From NCBI RefSeq assembly GCF_002198715.1, contig NZ_MWLK01000021.1, positions 186,001-250,000 of the forward strand: a DNA stretch of 64,000 bases, given 5' to 3'. Positions 25,421-33,697 of this stretch are shown piece by piece. Positions within the stretch are counted from its first letter, which is position 1. The number at the start of each line of letters is the position of its first letter. Source of the DNA: Rhodomicrobium sp. R_RK_3. Lineage in GTDB: Bacteria; Pseudomonadota; Alphaproteobacteria; Rhizobiales; Rhodomicrobiaceae. Below the pieces are notes generated by a model. It searched no databases. It was not told where the DNA came from and saw only the letters and a program-made list of their open reading frames with translations. The translations under genes and the position numbers were made by a program.

Positions 25421-27085
25421 ATGTCAATTAGTCATTTCGATATTGGGAAAGCTCCAGATATACTTAAGAAACGGCGCAGGGCTGAAGCATTCGGATCGAC
25501 GGTCGCGATTATCGACGATCTGGAAAGCAATAGGACGTTTCTCGAACATTTGGCGCTGAGGCTGCCTGAGATCCGGCGGGTTTTCACCTTCCAGTCGGCG
25601 AAGATGGCGCTTGCCGTTTTCGAGGCCGACCCGCCCGACCTCATCATCACCGACTTCAACATGCCCGAGATGAACGCGGTGGCGTTCCTGGAGGCCTTGC
25701 GGCAGACGCCGGAGCTGCAGGACGTGCCGGTGATCGTGGTCTCCAGCCATACCGAGACGGAGAACCGCTACCGGGCGCTGCAGGCGGGTGCGACCGACTT
25801 TCTGATGCTGCCCTTCGACACGTTCGAGTTCCAGGCCCGCACGCGCAATCTCTTGAGGCTGAGCCTGCACCAGAAGGCGCTGAAATCGCAGAGCCTTTCG
25901 CTGCACAGCGAACTGGTCGAGACCCGCCATCTATCGATGCAGACACGCGACCGCTTCACCACCATCATCGACAGCGTTCCGGCACTCGTCTTCTCCGTCA
26001 ACACCGCCGGCGAATGCATCTTCGCCAATCAGTTCTGTTTCGATTTTCTCGGCCTTTCCGGCGGGGACGGCCTGCGCGGCTTGCAATTGCTGGCCGGCAA
26101 AATGGCGGGCGGCACCGAGACCGGCCCCGACGGTCTGCCGGTGGCGCGTGAGATCAGCCTGATTGGCCAGGACCAGCTCGAGCATGTCTTCCTGATCGTG
26201 CCGCGTCCGGTGATCTGCACGAAGGAAAAGAAGGATTTCACCGTCTATTCCGGCATCGAGATCACCCGGCTCAAGGAGACGGAGCGCTCGCTACGCCGCG
26301 CCAAGGAGGAGGCCGAGGTCGCCAATCGCGCCAAGAGCGCCTTCCTCTCAAACATGACGCATGAGATCCGGACCCCGCTCAATGCCATCATCGGTTTCAC
26401 CGACATGATCTGCAACGAGTTGCACGGTCCGATCGGCAATGAGCGCTACAAGAGCTACCTGGCCGACGTCCAGTCGAGCGCCAATCATCTCCTCGCCATC
26501 ATCAACGAGATCCTGGATTTCTCGCAGATCGAGGCTAAGCGCCACACCGCCACGCTGACCCGGTTTTCGCTGCGGGCCTGTCTCGCCGAGATCTGCAACC
26601 TGACCAAACACCAGGTCAACCTCAACGGCAATTGGCTGCTGCTCGACGAAATCCCGGACGTCATCATTGAGTCCGACCAGCAAAAGCTTGGCCAGGTGCT
26701 GCTGAATATCGTCACCAACGCCAACAAGGCCGTCTGCAATGACGTCATCCGCATCTCCGCTCTGCGCACGGCGGGCGGCGGGCTGGTGGTCACGGTCCAG
26801 GATCAGGGCATCGGCATGGACGCCGCCGAATTGCAGATCGCCATGACCGAATTCGGGCGCATCTCCCATTCGGCCTTCGTGAGCAACTCGCAACCCGGCA
26901 CCGGGCTCGGCCTGCCGATCTCGATCGCCTTCATGAAGCTTCTCGGCGGCAATCTGGAGATCGAGAGCGAGCGGGGCGTCGGGACGAAGGTGCGCATCTG
27001 CCTGCCGCAGAGCGCCATCTATGAGCGCGAAGGCGTCTGTCCGCCGAGCCAATCCGAGGATAGGGCGGCGGGACTGGAGGCATAG
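25421..27085 (+). CDS. Receiver-PAS-histidine kinase hybrid in the rpfG position
   Basis: 554 residues: an N-terminal receiver (Asp32/33, phosphoacceptor Asp78 in I-T-D-F-N-M-P), a linker helix (140-178), a PAS-like domain (about 179-285, I-I-D-S-V-P-A-L-V-F-S-V), then HisKA with phospho-His314 in N-M-T-H-E-I-R-T-P-L and a HATPase domain (D-Q-G-I-G-M, G-T-G-L-G-L). In Xanthomonas this slot holds RpfG (receiver plus HD-GYP c-di-GMP phosphodiesterase); here no HD-GYP exists. The receiver Lys that normally precedes Pro is Leu130 (F-L-M-L-P-F). The downstream RpfC-like gene begins 2 bp after its stop. GTG 25418 is an alternative start. Confidence 0.88.
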   Translation: MSISHFDIGKAPDILKKRRRAEAFGSTVAIIDDLESNRTFLEHLALRLPEIRRVFTFQSAKMALAVFEADPPDLIITDFNMPEMNAVAFLEALRQTPELQDVPVIVVSSHTETENRYRALQAGATDFLMLPFDTFEFQARTRNLLRLSLHQKALKSQSLSLHSELVETRHLSMQTRDRFTTIIDSVPALVFSVNTAGECIFANQFCFDFLGLSGGDGLRGLQLLAGKMAGGTETGPDGLPVAREISLIGQDQLEHVFLIVPRPVICTKEKKDFTVYSGIEITRLKETERSLRRAKEEAEVANRAKSAFLSNMTHEIRTPLNAIIGFTDMICNELHGPIGNERYKSYLADVQSSANHLLAIINEILDFSQIEAKRHTATLTRFSLRACLAEICNLTKHQVNLNGNWLLLDEIPDVIIESDQQKLGQVLLNIVTNANKAVCNDVIRISALRTAGGGLVVTVQDQGIGMDAAELQIAMTEFGRISHSAFVSNSQPGTGLGLPISIAFMKLLGGNLEIESERGVGTKVRICLPQSAIYEREGVCPPSQSEDRAAGLEA

Positions 27086-27087
27086 CT

Positions 27088-29586
27088 GTGCCGGCTGCCG
27101 CAAGACTGCCCCGATCGCTGCTCGCCAGGGTGATGCCGGCCCTGCGCGCCGTCTGGCGCGGCATCGAGCGGGCCAAGGCGGCCGAGCCTCTCGAATTCGA
27201 ACAGATCCTGATTCGCTACGCGGTCGGCCTCGTCATCACCGTCTACGTGGCCATTGCCTTCGCGCTCGGCGAGCTCGACGGACATTCGGCGCGGGTGATC
27301 GCGACCCTGCTCGCCTGCGCCTGGGGTCTGGGGCTTGCCTTCCTCGTGCATCTTTCGCTTTGGCCGGACCGCCAAATCGAGCGGCGCGCGGCTTCCATCG
27401 TCACCGATGCGATCGAGCTCAGCCTGCTGATGGCCTATGGCGGCAAGTCCGCCGCCATCTTCTTCCCGGTCTATCTCTGGGTTACGCTCGGCAATGGCTT
27501 CCGATTCGGGCTCAATTACATGTATGCCGCCATGGCGCTGAATTGCGGCTCCTTCCTGGTCATGGCGGCGCTCACGCCCTATTGGCGCGATGCCTGGCAA
27601 TTCAGCGCCGGCCTCGCCTTGGCGATCATCGCCATCCCGTTCTACGTCTCCAAGCTGATCCGCAATCTGCGCAGTGCCATGAACGAGGCGGAGGAGGCGA
27701 GCCGGGCCAAGACCGATTTCCTGTCGATGATGAGCCATGAATTGCGCACGCCGCTGAACGCCATTCTCGGCCTCGCCCAGCTCTCGCGGATCACCGCGCC
27801 GAGCGCCAAGGAGCGCTTCAGCGCGGTCTCCACGGAGCTGGCCGCCGGGCGGCTGTTGCGCATGGTCGACACCATTCTGAAATTGCACCGGGTGGAAAGC
27901 GGCGCGGCCGACCGGCAGGACCGGCCCTTCGATCTACTCGACATGCTGAACGAGGTGCGCGCCATCATCGAACCGCTGGCGCGGCAGAAGGGGCTGGATT
28001 TCCGCATCCGCTTCAAGACCGGGCTCGCCGACCAGATCCGCTCCGATCCCGATCATATCCAGACCATCATCCTCAACCTGCTGACCAACGCCGTCAAATA
28101 CACGCCGGACGGCGTCGTCACGCTCGAGATCGCGATGCGCCAGCGCGCGGGCGCCGGGCGCCTGCGCATCGAAGTGCGCGACACCGGGTCCGGTATTCCG
28201 GCGGAGACGCAGGAGCTGATATTCGAGCGCTTCGTGCGCGGCCGCGAGCATGTCGCCTCGGCCGAGCCGGGGGTGGGTCTTGGTCTGTCCTTGTGTAAAT
28301 CGCTGACCGAGTTGCTCGGCGGCACGCTCGGCTGCGAAAGCGTCGTCGGCGCAGGCTCGCTGTTCTGGGCCGATCTGCCGATCTTGCCGGCGGACGACCG
28401 GGTGGGGCCCGCGGCCAAGGCCGCCGCGCCGATCTTCTGGATCGGCGCGCCCGGCTCCCGGGGGGTGCCGCCGACGGTGGATGCCGCGCTGGTGGAGGAT
28501 GCCGCGAGCCTGCGCGACGCGCTCGACGATGACGCGGAGCTCGCCGACGCGGTGCTGGTGGCCGACGCCGCGGCGCTGACGCCCGACATGCGAAAGGTTC
28601 TGCGCGAGGCCATGACGAAGACCGACCGACCGCCGTCGCTGGTGTTGGTGGAGACGGGCGGCGAAGCGGCGAGCGATCTTGCCCCGCTCGCGACCGCCAT
28701 CTTGCGCCGGCGCTCGCAGCGCGAGGTCGCGGCGATGGTTGGCACGGTCGCCCGCTGGCACCGCCGCATCGCGCAGCATCTGGCCGACGAGCCGCCGAGC
28801 GCCATCCCGCTGAAGCGGCGGCTCAAAATCCTGGTCGCCGATGACAACGCCCTCAACCGCGAGGTCACAAGCCGGATGCTGGAGCTCGACGGCCATTCCA
28901 TCGTGCTCGCCGAGACCGGCGACGAGGCGCTGCAGCACATGCTCGACGGCGAGGTCGAACTGGCGCTGCTCGACGTGAACATGCCCGGGTTGAGCGGCAT
29001 CGAAGCCTGCAAAACCTATCGTGCCGGGCTCGGCAGTGGCGCGCGCATCCCGGTCGTCGGCATCACCGCGGATATCTCGGCGCAGACCCGGAAAAACTGC
29101 CTGAAGGCCGGCATGGCGGAGGTGCTGGCCAAGCCGGTAACCTTGGATCAGCTTCGGCAGGCGGTTTCGGCCCACCTCACGGCCCCCGCCGTTGATCCCG
29201 GCGCCGGCATGGCGGCGGAGCGTCCCGGATTGCGGGATGGCGAGCAGCGCATCGCCTTCCTGCGCGAGCTCTTGGGCGAGGAGAAATTCCGCGACCAGTT
29301 CGTCCCCAGCTTCCGGCGCGACGTCGCCCACAGCCTCGATCTGCTGCGCGAGGGGGTCCGCAACCGCCGCGCCAAACTGATCCGCGACGCGCTCCACTCG
29401 CTCAAGAGCAGCGCAAGCACGGCCGGCGCCTCGCAGCTCCACAATACCGCTGCGGCTTTCGAGAAACGCGGCCGGGACGTCGACCTGCCGCGCTGCCAGC
29501 AGGATATCGAGGCGGCGCTGCAGACCTATTGCGATCAGGTCGCCCATGGTGACAGGCCGATCCAGCCGGAAAAGCGGTCGGCTTAA
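27088..29586 (+). CDS. rpfC: RpfC-like membrane hybrid histidine kinase with receiver and HPt
   Basis: An 832-residue DSF-sensor candidate. Four to five membrane helices (45-190) include W-V-T-L-G-N-G-F-R-F-G-L-N-Y, a motif strikingly like RpfC (W-V-T-I-G-N-G). Then HisKA (His217 in M-S-H-E-L-R-T-P), HATPase (D-T-G-S-G-I, G-V-G-L-G-L), an extra 445-565 segment that looks like a degenerate receiver, a true receiver (Asp629 in L-L-D-V-N-M-P-G, Lys682) and a C-terminal HPt with His770 in H-S-L-K-S-S. The start is GTG, 8 nt after GGAGG. RpfC in Xanthomonas binds DSF and controls both RpfF and RpfG. Confidence 0.92.
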   Translation: MPAAARLPRSLLARVMPALRAVWRGIERAKAAEPLEFEQILIRYAVGLVITVYVAIAFALGELDGHSARVIATLLACAWGLGLAFLVHLSLWPDRQIERRAASIVTDAIELSLLMAYGGKSAAIFFPVYLWVTLGNGFRFGLNYMYAAMALNCGSFLVMAALTPYWRDAWQFSAGLALAIIAIPFYVSKLIRNLRSAMNEAEEASRAKTDFLSMMSHELRTPLNAILGLAQLSRITAPSAKERFSAVSTELAAGRLLRMVDTILKLHRVESGAADRQDRPFDLLDMLNEVRAIIEPLARQKGLDFRIRFKTGLADQIRSDPDHIQTIILNLLTNAVKYTPDGVVTLEIAMRQRAGAGRLRIEVRDTGSGIPAETQELIFERFVRGREHVASAEPGVGLGLSLCKSLTELLGGTLGCESVVGAGSLFWADLPILPADDRVGPAAKAAAPIFWIGAPGSRGVPPTVDAALVEDAASLRDALDDDAELADAVLVADAAALTPDMRKVLREAMTKTDRPPSLVLVETGGEAASDLAPLATAILRRRSQREVAAMVGTVARWHRRIAQHLADEPPSAIPLKRRLKILVADDNALNREVTSRMLELDGHSIVLAETGDEALQHMLDGEVELALLDVNMPGLSGIEACKTYRAGLGSGARIPVVGITADISAQTRKNCLKAGMAEVLAKPVTLDQLRQAVSAHLTAPAVDPGAGMAAERPGLRDGEQRIAFLRELLGEEKFRDQFVPSFRRDVAHSLDLLREGVRNRRAKLIRDALHSLKSSASTAGASQLHNTAAAFEKRGRDVDLPRCQQDIEAALQTYCDQVAHGDRPIQPEKRSA

Positions 29587-29606
29587 CGAGCGCACGTCTG
29601 CCGCAC

Positions 29607-29638
29607 AGCAAGAACCCCGCGGGGCCGCGGGGCTTGCT
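29607..29638 (+). terminator. Two-part hairpin after the RpfC-like gene
   Basis: AGCAAG pairs with CTTGCT and, inside, CCCCGCGG pairs with CCGCGGGG across GG, giving a 14-bp interrupted stem just 21 bp after the rpfC stop. No strong T-run follows, so termination by this element is likely but not certain. It may also serve the converging cytochrome gene. Confidence 0.55.
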
Positions 29639-29728
29639 CATTCATAAAACGGTGCGCGCGGGACGTCTCGATCTCTGCCTTCCGCAGAGAGCAGACGCGC
29701 ACCCGGCGTCAGGCGGCGCGAGAGGCGA

Positions 29729-30160
29729 TCATTTGAAGGTAGCCAGATAGGCGATGACGTCGCGGCGTTCGGTCTCGTTGGCCAGCTTGAACGGCATCTT
29801 GGTGACGCCCTTGATCTGGTCGGCCTTGCCGGCGTCGGTGAGGTACTTTTTCAGGAAGGCGTTCGGATCGGGCAGGTAGTCGAAAATATTCTGCTCGGTC
29901 CAGATCAGGCCGGCCTCGCCCGCGGCCTTGTTGATCGGCGAGTAATTATAGCCCGGCGCCGTGCCCGCATGGCGGCCGACCACGCCGTTCTGCTCGGGAC
30001 CGACGCCGTTCTTGGCGTCCGGACCGACCTTATGACAGGCGAGGCATTTTTTGAAAACCTGCTCGCCCTTGACCGGGTCGCCCCCGGTCTGCGCGGCCGC
30101 CGGCGTGGCGAAGGCTGCCAGAACCAAGGCCGCTGCCAGTAATGTTCCCTGACTATTCAC
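29729..30160 (-). CDS. Exported class I cytochrome c (c2/c550-like)
   Basis: A 143-residue protein with a signal peptide (about 1-23, ending A-A-A-Q), the heme-binding motif K-C-L-A-C-H (about 38-43) and an axial Met in T-K-M-P-F-K near residue 122. The domain is a typical soluble cytochrome c2 (N-G-V-G-P-E, Y-S-P-I-N, E-R-R-D-V-I-A-Y-L). It would carry electrons in the periplasm between the bc1 complex and oxidases or other partners. The start is GTG, 7 nt after GAGG. Confidence 0.93.
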   Translation of the reverse strand: MNSQGTLLAAALVLAAFATPAAAQTGGDPVKGEQVFKKCLACHKVGPDAKNGVGPEQNGVVGRHAGTAPGYNYSPINKAAGEAGLIWTEQNIFDYLPDPNAFLKKYLTDAGKADQIKGVTKMPFKLANETERRDVIAYLATFK

Positions 30161-30885
30161 GGTGTTTCCTCACTCTTTCATTTGCGCGTAGTATTGCTGC
30201 ACTTTTCACCGTCGCCAAGCGCAATTGACGCAATTTGGAGACGCCAGCCGAATCACAACGCCGATCCAGCGCTGCGGGTTCAGTGTCGTGCATTAATAAC
30301 AATGAAAATCAAGCAAATCACGGGGAGAGCGGGATAATATGTGTATCCCGCTTCATGTTGCCGCATCGGCTGGGGCAAGGAATGTGTAAGTCCGGGTCCG
30401 AATATTGTTTCGGGTCATGCCTTTATCCATTATCGCAGCCAAAGCCGGCCTGAGGTGCAATCGCGCCAGCGACACTCGATCGGCACAGGGTTAGCGAAAG
30501 GGCGCCATCGGCGAGACCTCGCTCGCGCAGCGACCGCGCACCCTTGGATGGAGCACCGAAGCTGCGAAAAAGCGGACGGTCTCGCCCGGTTTTCGAAAAG
30601 ATAAATAGCGGGTATTTCGGGGGTGGGAGCTGTTGGCACGTGGAGCATGCCGTGAAACCCTTCCCCGGGCGTTTCCTCGAACCAAAACGAACACCGGGCC
30701 GATTTTTCGGCTCTAGGGGGACGGTGAATTCTTGCAACGCGGTTCCGTCCGATGGGGCTCGTCTTCCCGCAGGCATAATCACAATCTCCGGGGACGGGGT
30801 CAACAGTTTTTATTCAGCCGATTAACTAAGTCCTGGCAACGCCGGAGTGCAATGCTATATAGAGACAGGCCCCGGCCGTTCGGGG
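30161..30885. other. Long spacer between cytochrome c and TetR genes
   Basis: About 700 bp, less GC-rich than flanking genes. Several open frames occur on both strands but none shows a ribosome-binding site, family-like sequence or consistent codon use. One perfect 8-bp dyad (30329-30351) is listed separately. It could hold a small RNA or simply promoters; I see nothing firm. Confidence 0.4.
30329..30351. promoter_or_regulatory. Perfect 8-bp inverted repeat
   Basis: GCGGGATA (30329-30336) and TATCCCGC (30344-30351) are exact reverse complements across 7 nt. It lies about 170 bp before the cytochrome c start on the other strand and about 530 bp before the TetR gene. It may be an operator. Confidence 0.35.
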
Positions 30886-31599
30886 ATGCGACTAAATGAC
30901 TATGCCGCGATGCCAAGGACCGAGTTTTTGAACAGCGCCGATACCGCAAATCCGCCCTCCTCCGACACTCGTGCCAATGCGCGCGAGCAATTGCTGGCGG
31001 CGGCGAGCGACCTCATGCGCGAGCGGGACAGCCTCGATATCTCGCTGATCGACCTCGCCCGGCGGGCGCAGGTGAATTCAGCGCTGGTGAAATATTATTT
31101 CGGCAACAAGCATGGGTTGCTGACGGCGCTGCTCGACCGCGACCTGTCGATGGCGATCGAGCAATTGCGCGCGCTGGTGGCGCGCGACATCCCGCCCTCG
31201 CAGAAAATGCGTTTGCATTTGGCGGGGCTGGTCAAAATGTATTTCCGCTTTCCCTACTTGAATCGGTTGCTTATGGCCACGATCCGCGACGGCACGAAGG
31301 AGCGTGGCGAGACCATCGCCTCACGGTTTCTCGCCCCGATATATGAGGCCTACGCGACGTTGCTGGCGGAAGGCGTGGCGCTGGGCGAGTTCAGGCCGGT
31401 CGATCCGAAATTCTTCTATTTCACCGTCATCGGCGCCTGCGATCAGATTTTTTCCGCGCGCGCGGTGCTGCGTTTCGTGCATGGCGCCGGCGAGGTCGAT
31501 GACGATTTGCGCCGCGCCTATACCCAGCATACCACCGAGATGATCATGGCCGGCCTTGCCGCGCCGGGCGTTCCCGCAATGGCAAGCCCTCTGGCTTAA
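30886..31599 (+). CDS. TetR-family regulator
   Basis: The helix-turn-helix is at about residues 30-75 (A-R-E-Q-L-L-A-A-A-S-D-L-M-R-E-R, then I-D-L-A-R-R-A-Q-V-N-S-A-L-V-K-Y-Y-F-G-N-K-H-G-L-L). A ligand-binding helical domain of about 150 residues follows (P-Y-L-N-R-L-L-M-A-T-I-R-D). The thiolase gene starts 100 bp downstream on the same strand, suggesting control of a short fatty-acid pathway. The start is uncertain: GTG 30847, ATG 30886 or ATG 30910. Confidence 0.86.
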   Translation: MRLNDYAAMPRTEFLNSADTANPPSSDTRANAREQLLAAASDLMRERDSLDISLIDLARRAQVNSALVKYYFGNKHGLLTALLDRDLSMAIEQLRALVARDIPPSQKMRLHLAGLVKMYFRFPYLNRLLMATIRDGTKERGETIASRFLAPIYEAYATLLAEGVALGEFRPVDPKFFYFTVIGACDQIFSARAVLRFVHGAGEVDDDLRRAYTQHTTEMIMAGLAAPGVPAMASPLA

Positions 31600-31699
31600 C
31601 TGAGCGATTAAGATCACTCTCTGTTGGAGTTGCCCGCTACGCGCTCGCATATTAATTAGGCGATTAAGCAACTGACCTTCTTTTGAGCGGAGTGCCGCC

Positions 31700-32872
31700 A
31701 TGGCCGAAGCCTATATCGTCGAAGCGGTGCGCACCGCGGGAGGCCGCCGGAACGGCCGGCTTGCCTCCTGGCATCCGGTCGATCTCGGCGCGGCGGTGCT
31801 CGATGCCATCGCGGAGCGCAGCGGCATCGATCCGGCGGCCATCGAGGATGTCATCATGGGCTGCGTCGGCCAGACCGGCGAGCAGGGCTTGCACATCGGG
31901 CGCAATGCCGTGTTGGCCTCGAAGCTGCCCGAGAGCGTGCCGGCGGTATCGATCGACCGGCAATGCGGCTCCTCGCAGCAGGCGATTCAGTTCGCTGCGC
32001 AGGCGGTGATGTCGGGCACGCAAGATGTGGTGATCGCGGCGGGCGTCGAGTCGATGTCGCGCGTTCCGATGGGCTCAACCGGCAGCTTTCACGCCGACGT
32101 GCGCCCGGGCGGGGCCAAGAGCCCGCGCCTCGATGCGCGCTATCCCGGCATTGCCTTTAGTCAGTTCATGGGCGCCGAGATGGTCGCCGACAAGCACGGT
32201 CTTGCCCGCGAGGATCTGGACCGCTTCGCCCTGGAGAGCCACCGGCGTGCGGCGGCGGCAACCGCAAGCGGCGCCTTCGAACGCGAGATCGTGCCGCTCG
32301 CGGTTCCCGGCCCGGATGGCGGCACCGAGATGCATCGGTGTGATGAGGGCGTGCGGTTCGACGCCACGCTGGAGGGCATTTCCTCGGTGAAGCTGCTGCG
32401 CGAGGGCGGCAAGATTTCGGCCGCCAATGCCAGCCAGATCTGCGACGGCGCCTCGGCCGTGCTGGTGGTGAGCGAGGCGGCGCTGAAGCAGCATAATCTG
32501 ACGCCGCTGGCGCGCATCCACATTCTGACGGTCACTGGCGGCGATCCGGTCATCATGCTCGAGGAACCGCTTTTCGCCACCGACAAGGCGCTGAAGCGGG
32601 CGGGCCTGCGGATCGAGGATATCGATCTCTATGAGGTCAACGAGGCGTTCGCCTCCGTGCCGCTCGCATGGCTGAAACATACCGGCGCCGATCATGCCCG
32701 GCTCAACGTCAATGGCGGCGCGATCGCGCTTGGCCACCCGCTCGGCGCCTCCGGCACCAAGCTGATGGCGACTCTGGTCCATGCGCTCCGCGCGCGCGGC
32801 AAGCGCTACGGCCTGCAAACGATGTGCGAAGGCGGCGGCCTGGCCAATGTGACGATTGTCGAGGCGGTTTAG
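31700..32872 (+). CDS. Acetyl-CoA C-acyltransferase (thiolase)
   Basis: A 390-residue thiolase with nucleophile Cys89 in D-R-Q-C-G-S-S-Q-Q, the H-P-L-G-A-S-G motif (His346) and the second catalytic Cys376 in M-C-E-G-G-G. The N-G-G-A-I-A-L-G-H segment is intact. The Q-C-G-S-S-Q-Q form is typical of acetyl-CoA acetyltransferases in lipid or ring-compound breakdown; direction and chain length cannot be read. It sits downstream of a TetR regulator. GAGCGG precedes the ATG. Confidence 0.93.
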   Translation: MAEAYIVEAVRTAGGRRNGRLASWHPVDLGAAVLDAIAERSGIDPAAIEDVIMGCVGQTGEQGLHIGRNAVLASKLPESVPAVSIDRQCGSSQQAIQFAAQAVMSGTQDVVIAAGVESMSRVPMGSTGSFHADVRPGGAKSPRLDARYPGIAFSQFMGAEMVADKHGLAREDLDRFALESHRRAAAATASGAFEREIVPLAVPGPDGGTEMHRCDEGVRFDATLEGISSVKLLREGGKISAANASQICDGASAVLVVSEAALKQHNLTPLARIHILTVTGGDPVIMLEEPLFATDKALKRAGLRIEDIDLYEVNEAFASVPLAWLKHTGADHARLNVNGGAIALGHPLGASGTKLMATLVHALRARGKRYGLQTMCEGGGLANVTIVEAV

Positions 32873-32892
32873 GGTCTCGGTATTAAATAAAT

Positions 32893-33001
32893 CGAGATCC
32901 CCGCGAAGGCGGGGATCCAGTACTCCGCAGCGCTCGCGGCCGCACATAATTTCGCGGCTGGTGTCGCCCTTTACTGGATCCCCGCCTTCGCGGGGATTTC
33001 G
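32893..33001 (+). repeat. Repeat family B, copy B2
   Basis: Two arms (32893-32922 and 32972-33001) form an inverted repeat and each contains CCCCGCGAAGGCGGGG or its complement. The inner parts (CTCCGCAGCG, GCCCTTTACTGG) match copy B1 closely. It occupies the gap between the converging thiolase and FixJ-type regulator. Confidence 0.85.
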
Positions 33002-33031
33002 AAAAAATTAGAAATGCTCGTGCTTTAGCGG

Positions 33032-33697
33032 TCAAACTGCCACAGACTTGCGCACCGCACTCCAAGCATTATGCCCATCCGGCCCGATGTCACTTGCCAG
33101 CAGCGCCGCGAACCGGAACAGATGCGACAGCGTGCGTGCGTTCATCTTGCGCATGACGGCGGCGCGGTGATGTTCGGCGGTGCGCGTGCTGATGGCCAGA
33201 CGCGCCGCGACCAGCTTGTTCGGCAGGCCCTCGATGATCAGCGCCATCACCTCGCGCTCGCGCGCCGTCAGCGTCTCGAACAGCTCCCAGGCGAGGCGGG
33301 TCTTGGCGCGGTCGTCGTCGCGCTCGACGAAGCGGCGGCGGGTGTCTTCGACCAGTTCGAGCAAAATTTCCGGGTCGAAGGGCTTTTCGATGAAATGCAC
33401 CGCGCCCGCCTGCATGGCCTCGACCGCCATCGGAATATTGCCGTGGCCGCTGATCATGATGAGCGCGCTTTCGCTGTTGCGGCGCTTCAATTCCTTCAGC
33501 AATTGCAGCCCGCTCATGGCGGGAAGGCAGACATCGACCAAGCCGCAGACCGGCTTGCCCAGCGGCAATGCGGCCAGAAATGGTTCTGCCGCCTCGAAAG
33601 GCTGGCTGGGGATGCCGGATTTGGCCAAGAGCAGCGTGAGCGCCTCGCGGACGCGGGCGTCGTCGTCAATGACATAGACGGGAGGGGCGGTGGTCAT
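33032..33697 (-). CDS. FixJ/NarL-type two-component response regulator
   Basis: The receiver has Asp11-13, phosphoacceptor Asp55 in L-V-D-V-C-L-P, and Lys105 in I-E-K-P-F. The C-terminal LuxR-type helix-turn-helix reads L-T-A-R-E-R-E-V-M-A-L-I-I-E-G-L-P-N-K and I-S-T-R-T-A-E-H-H-R. The receiver and output are arranged as in FixJ/TodT-like proteins. Its start overlaps the stop of the upstream sensor kinase (4 bp), so the two form a cognate pair. Confidence 0.92.
   Translation of the reverse strand: MTTAPPVYVIDDDARVREALTLLLAKSGIPSQPFEAAEPFLAALPLGKPVCGLVDVCLPAMSGLQLLKELKRRNSESALIMISGHGNIPMAVEAMQAGAVHFIEKPFDPEILLELVEDTRRRFVERDDDRAKTRLAWELFETLTAREREVMALIIEGLPNKLVAARLAISTRTAEHHRAAVMRKMNARTLSHLFRFAALLASDIGPDGHNAWSAVRKSVAV

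Noticed and set aside
25246-25431. 61-residue frame in the rpfF/sensor intergenic region
   Set aside because: It has no convincing ribosome-binding site or recognisable sequence and overlaps the start of the sensor gene; AT-rich promoter DNA explains it.
30235-30825. Several short frames in the cytochrome c-TetR spacer
   Set aside because: They overlap each other on both strands, with no start signals and no family resemblance.
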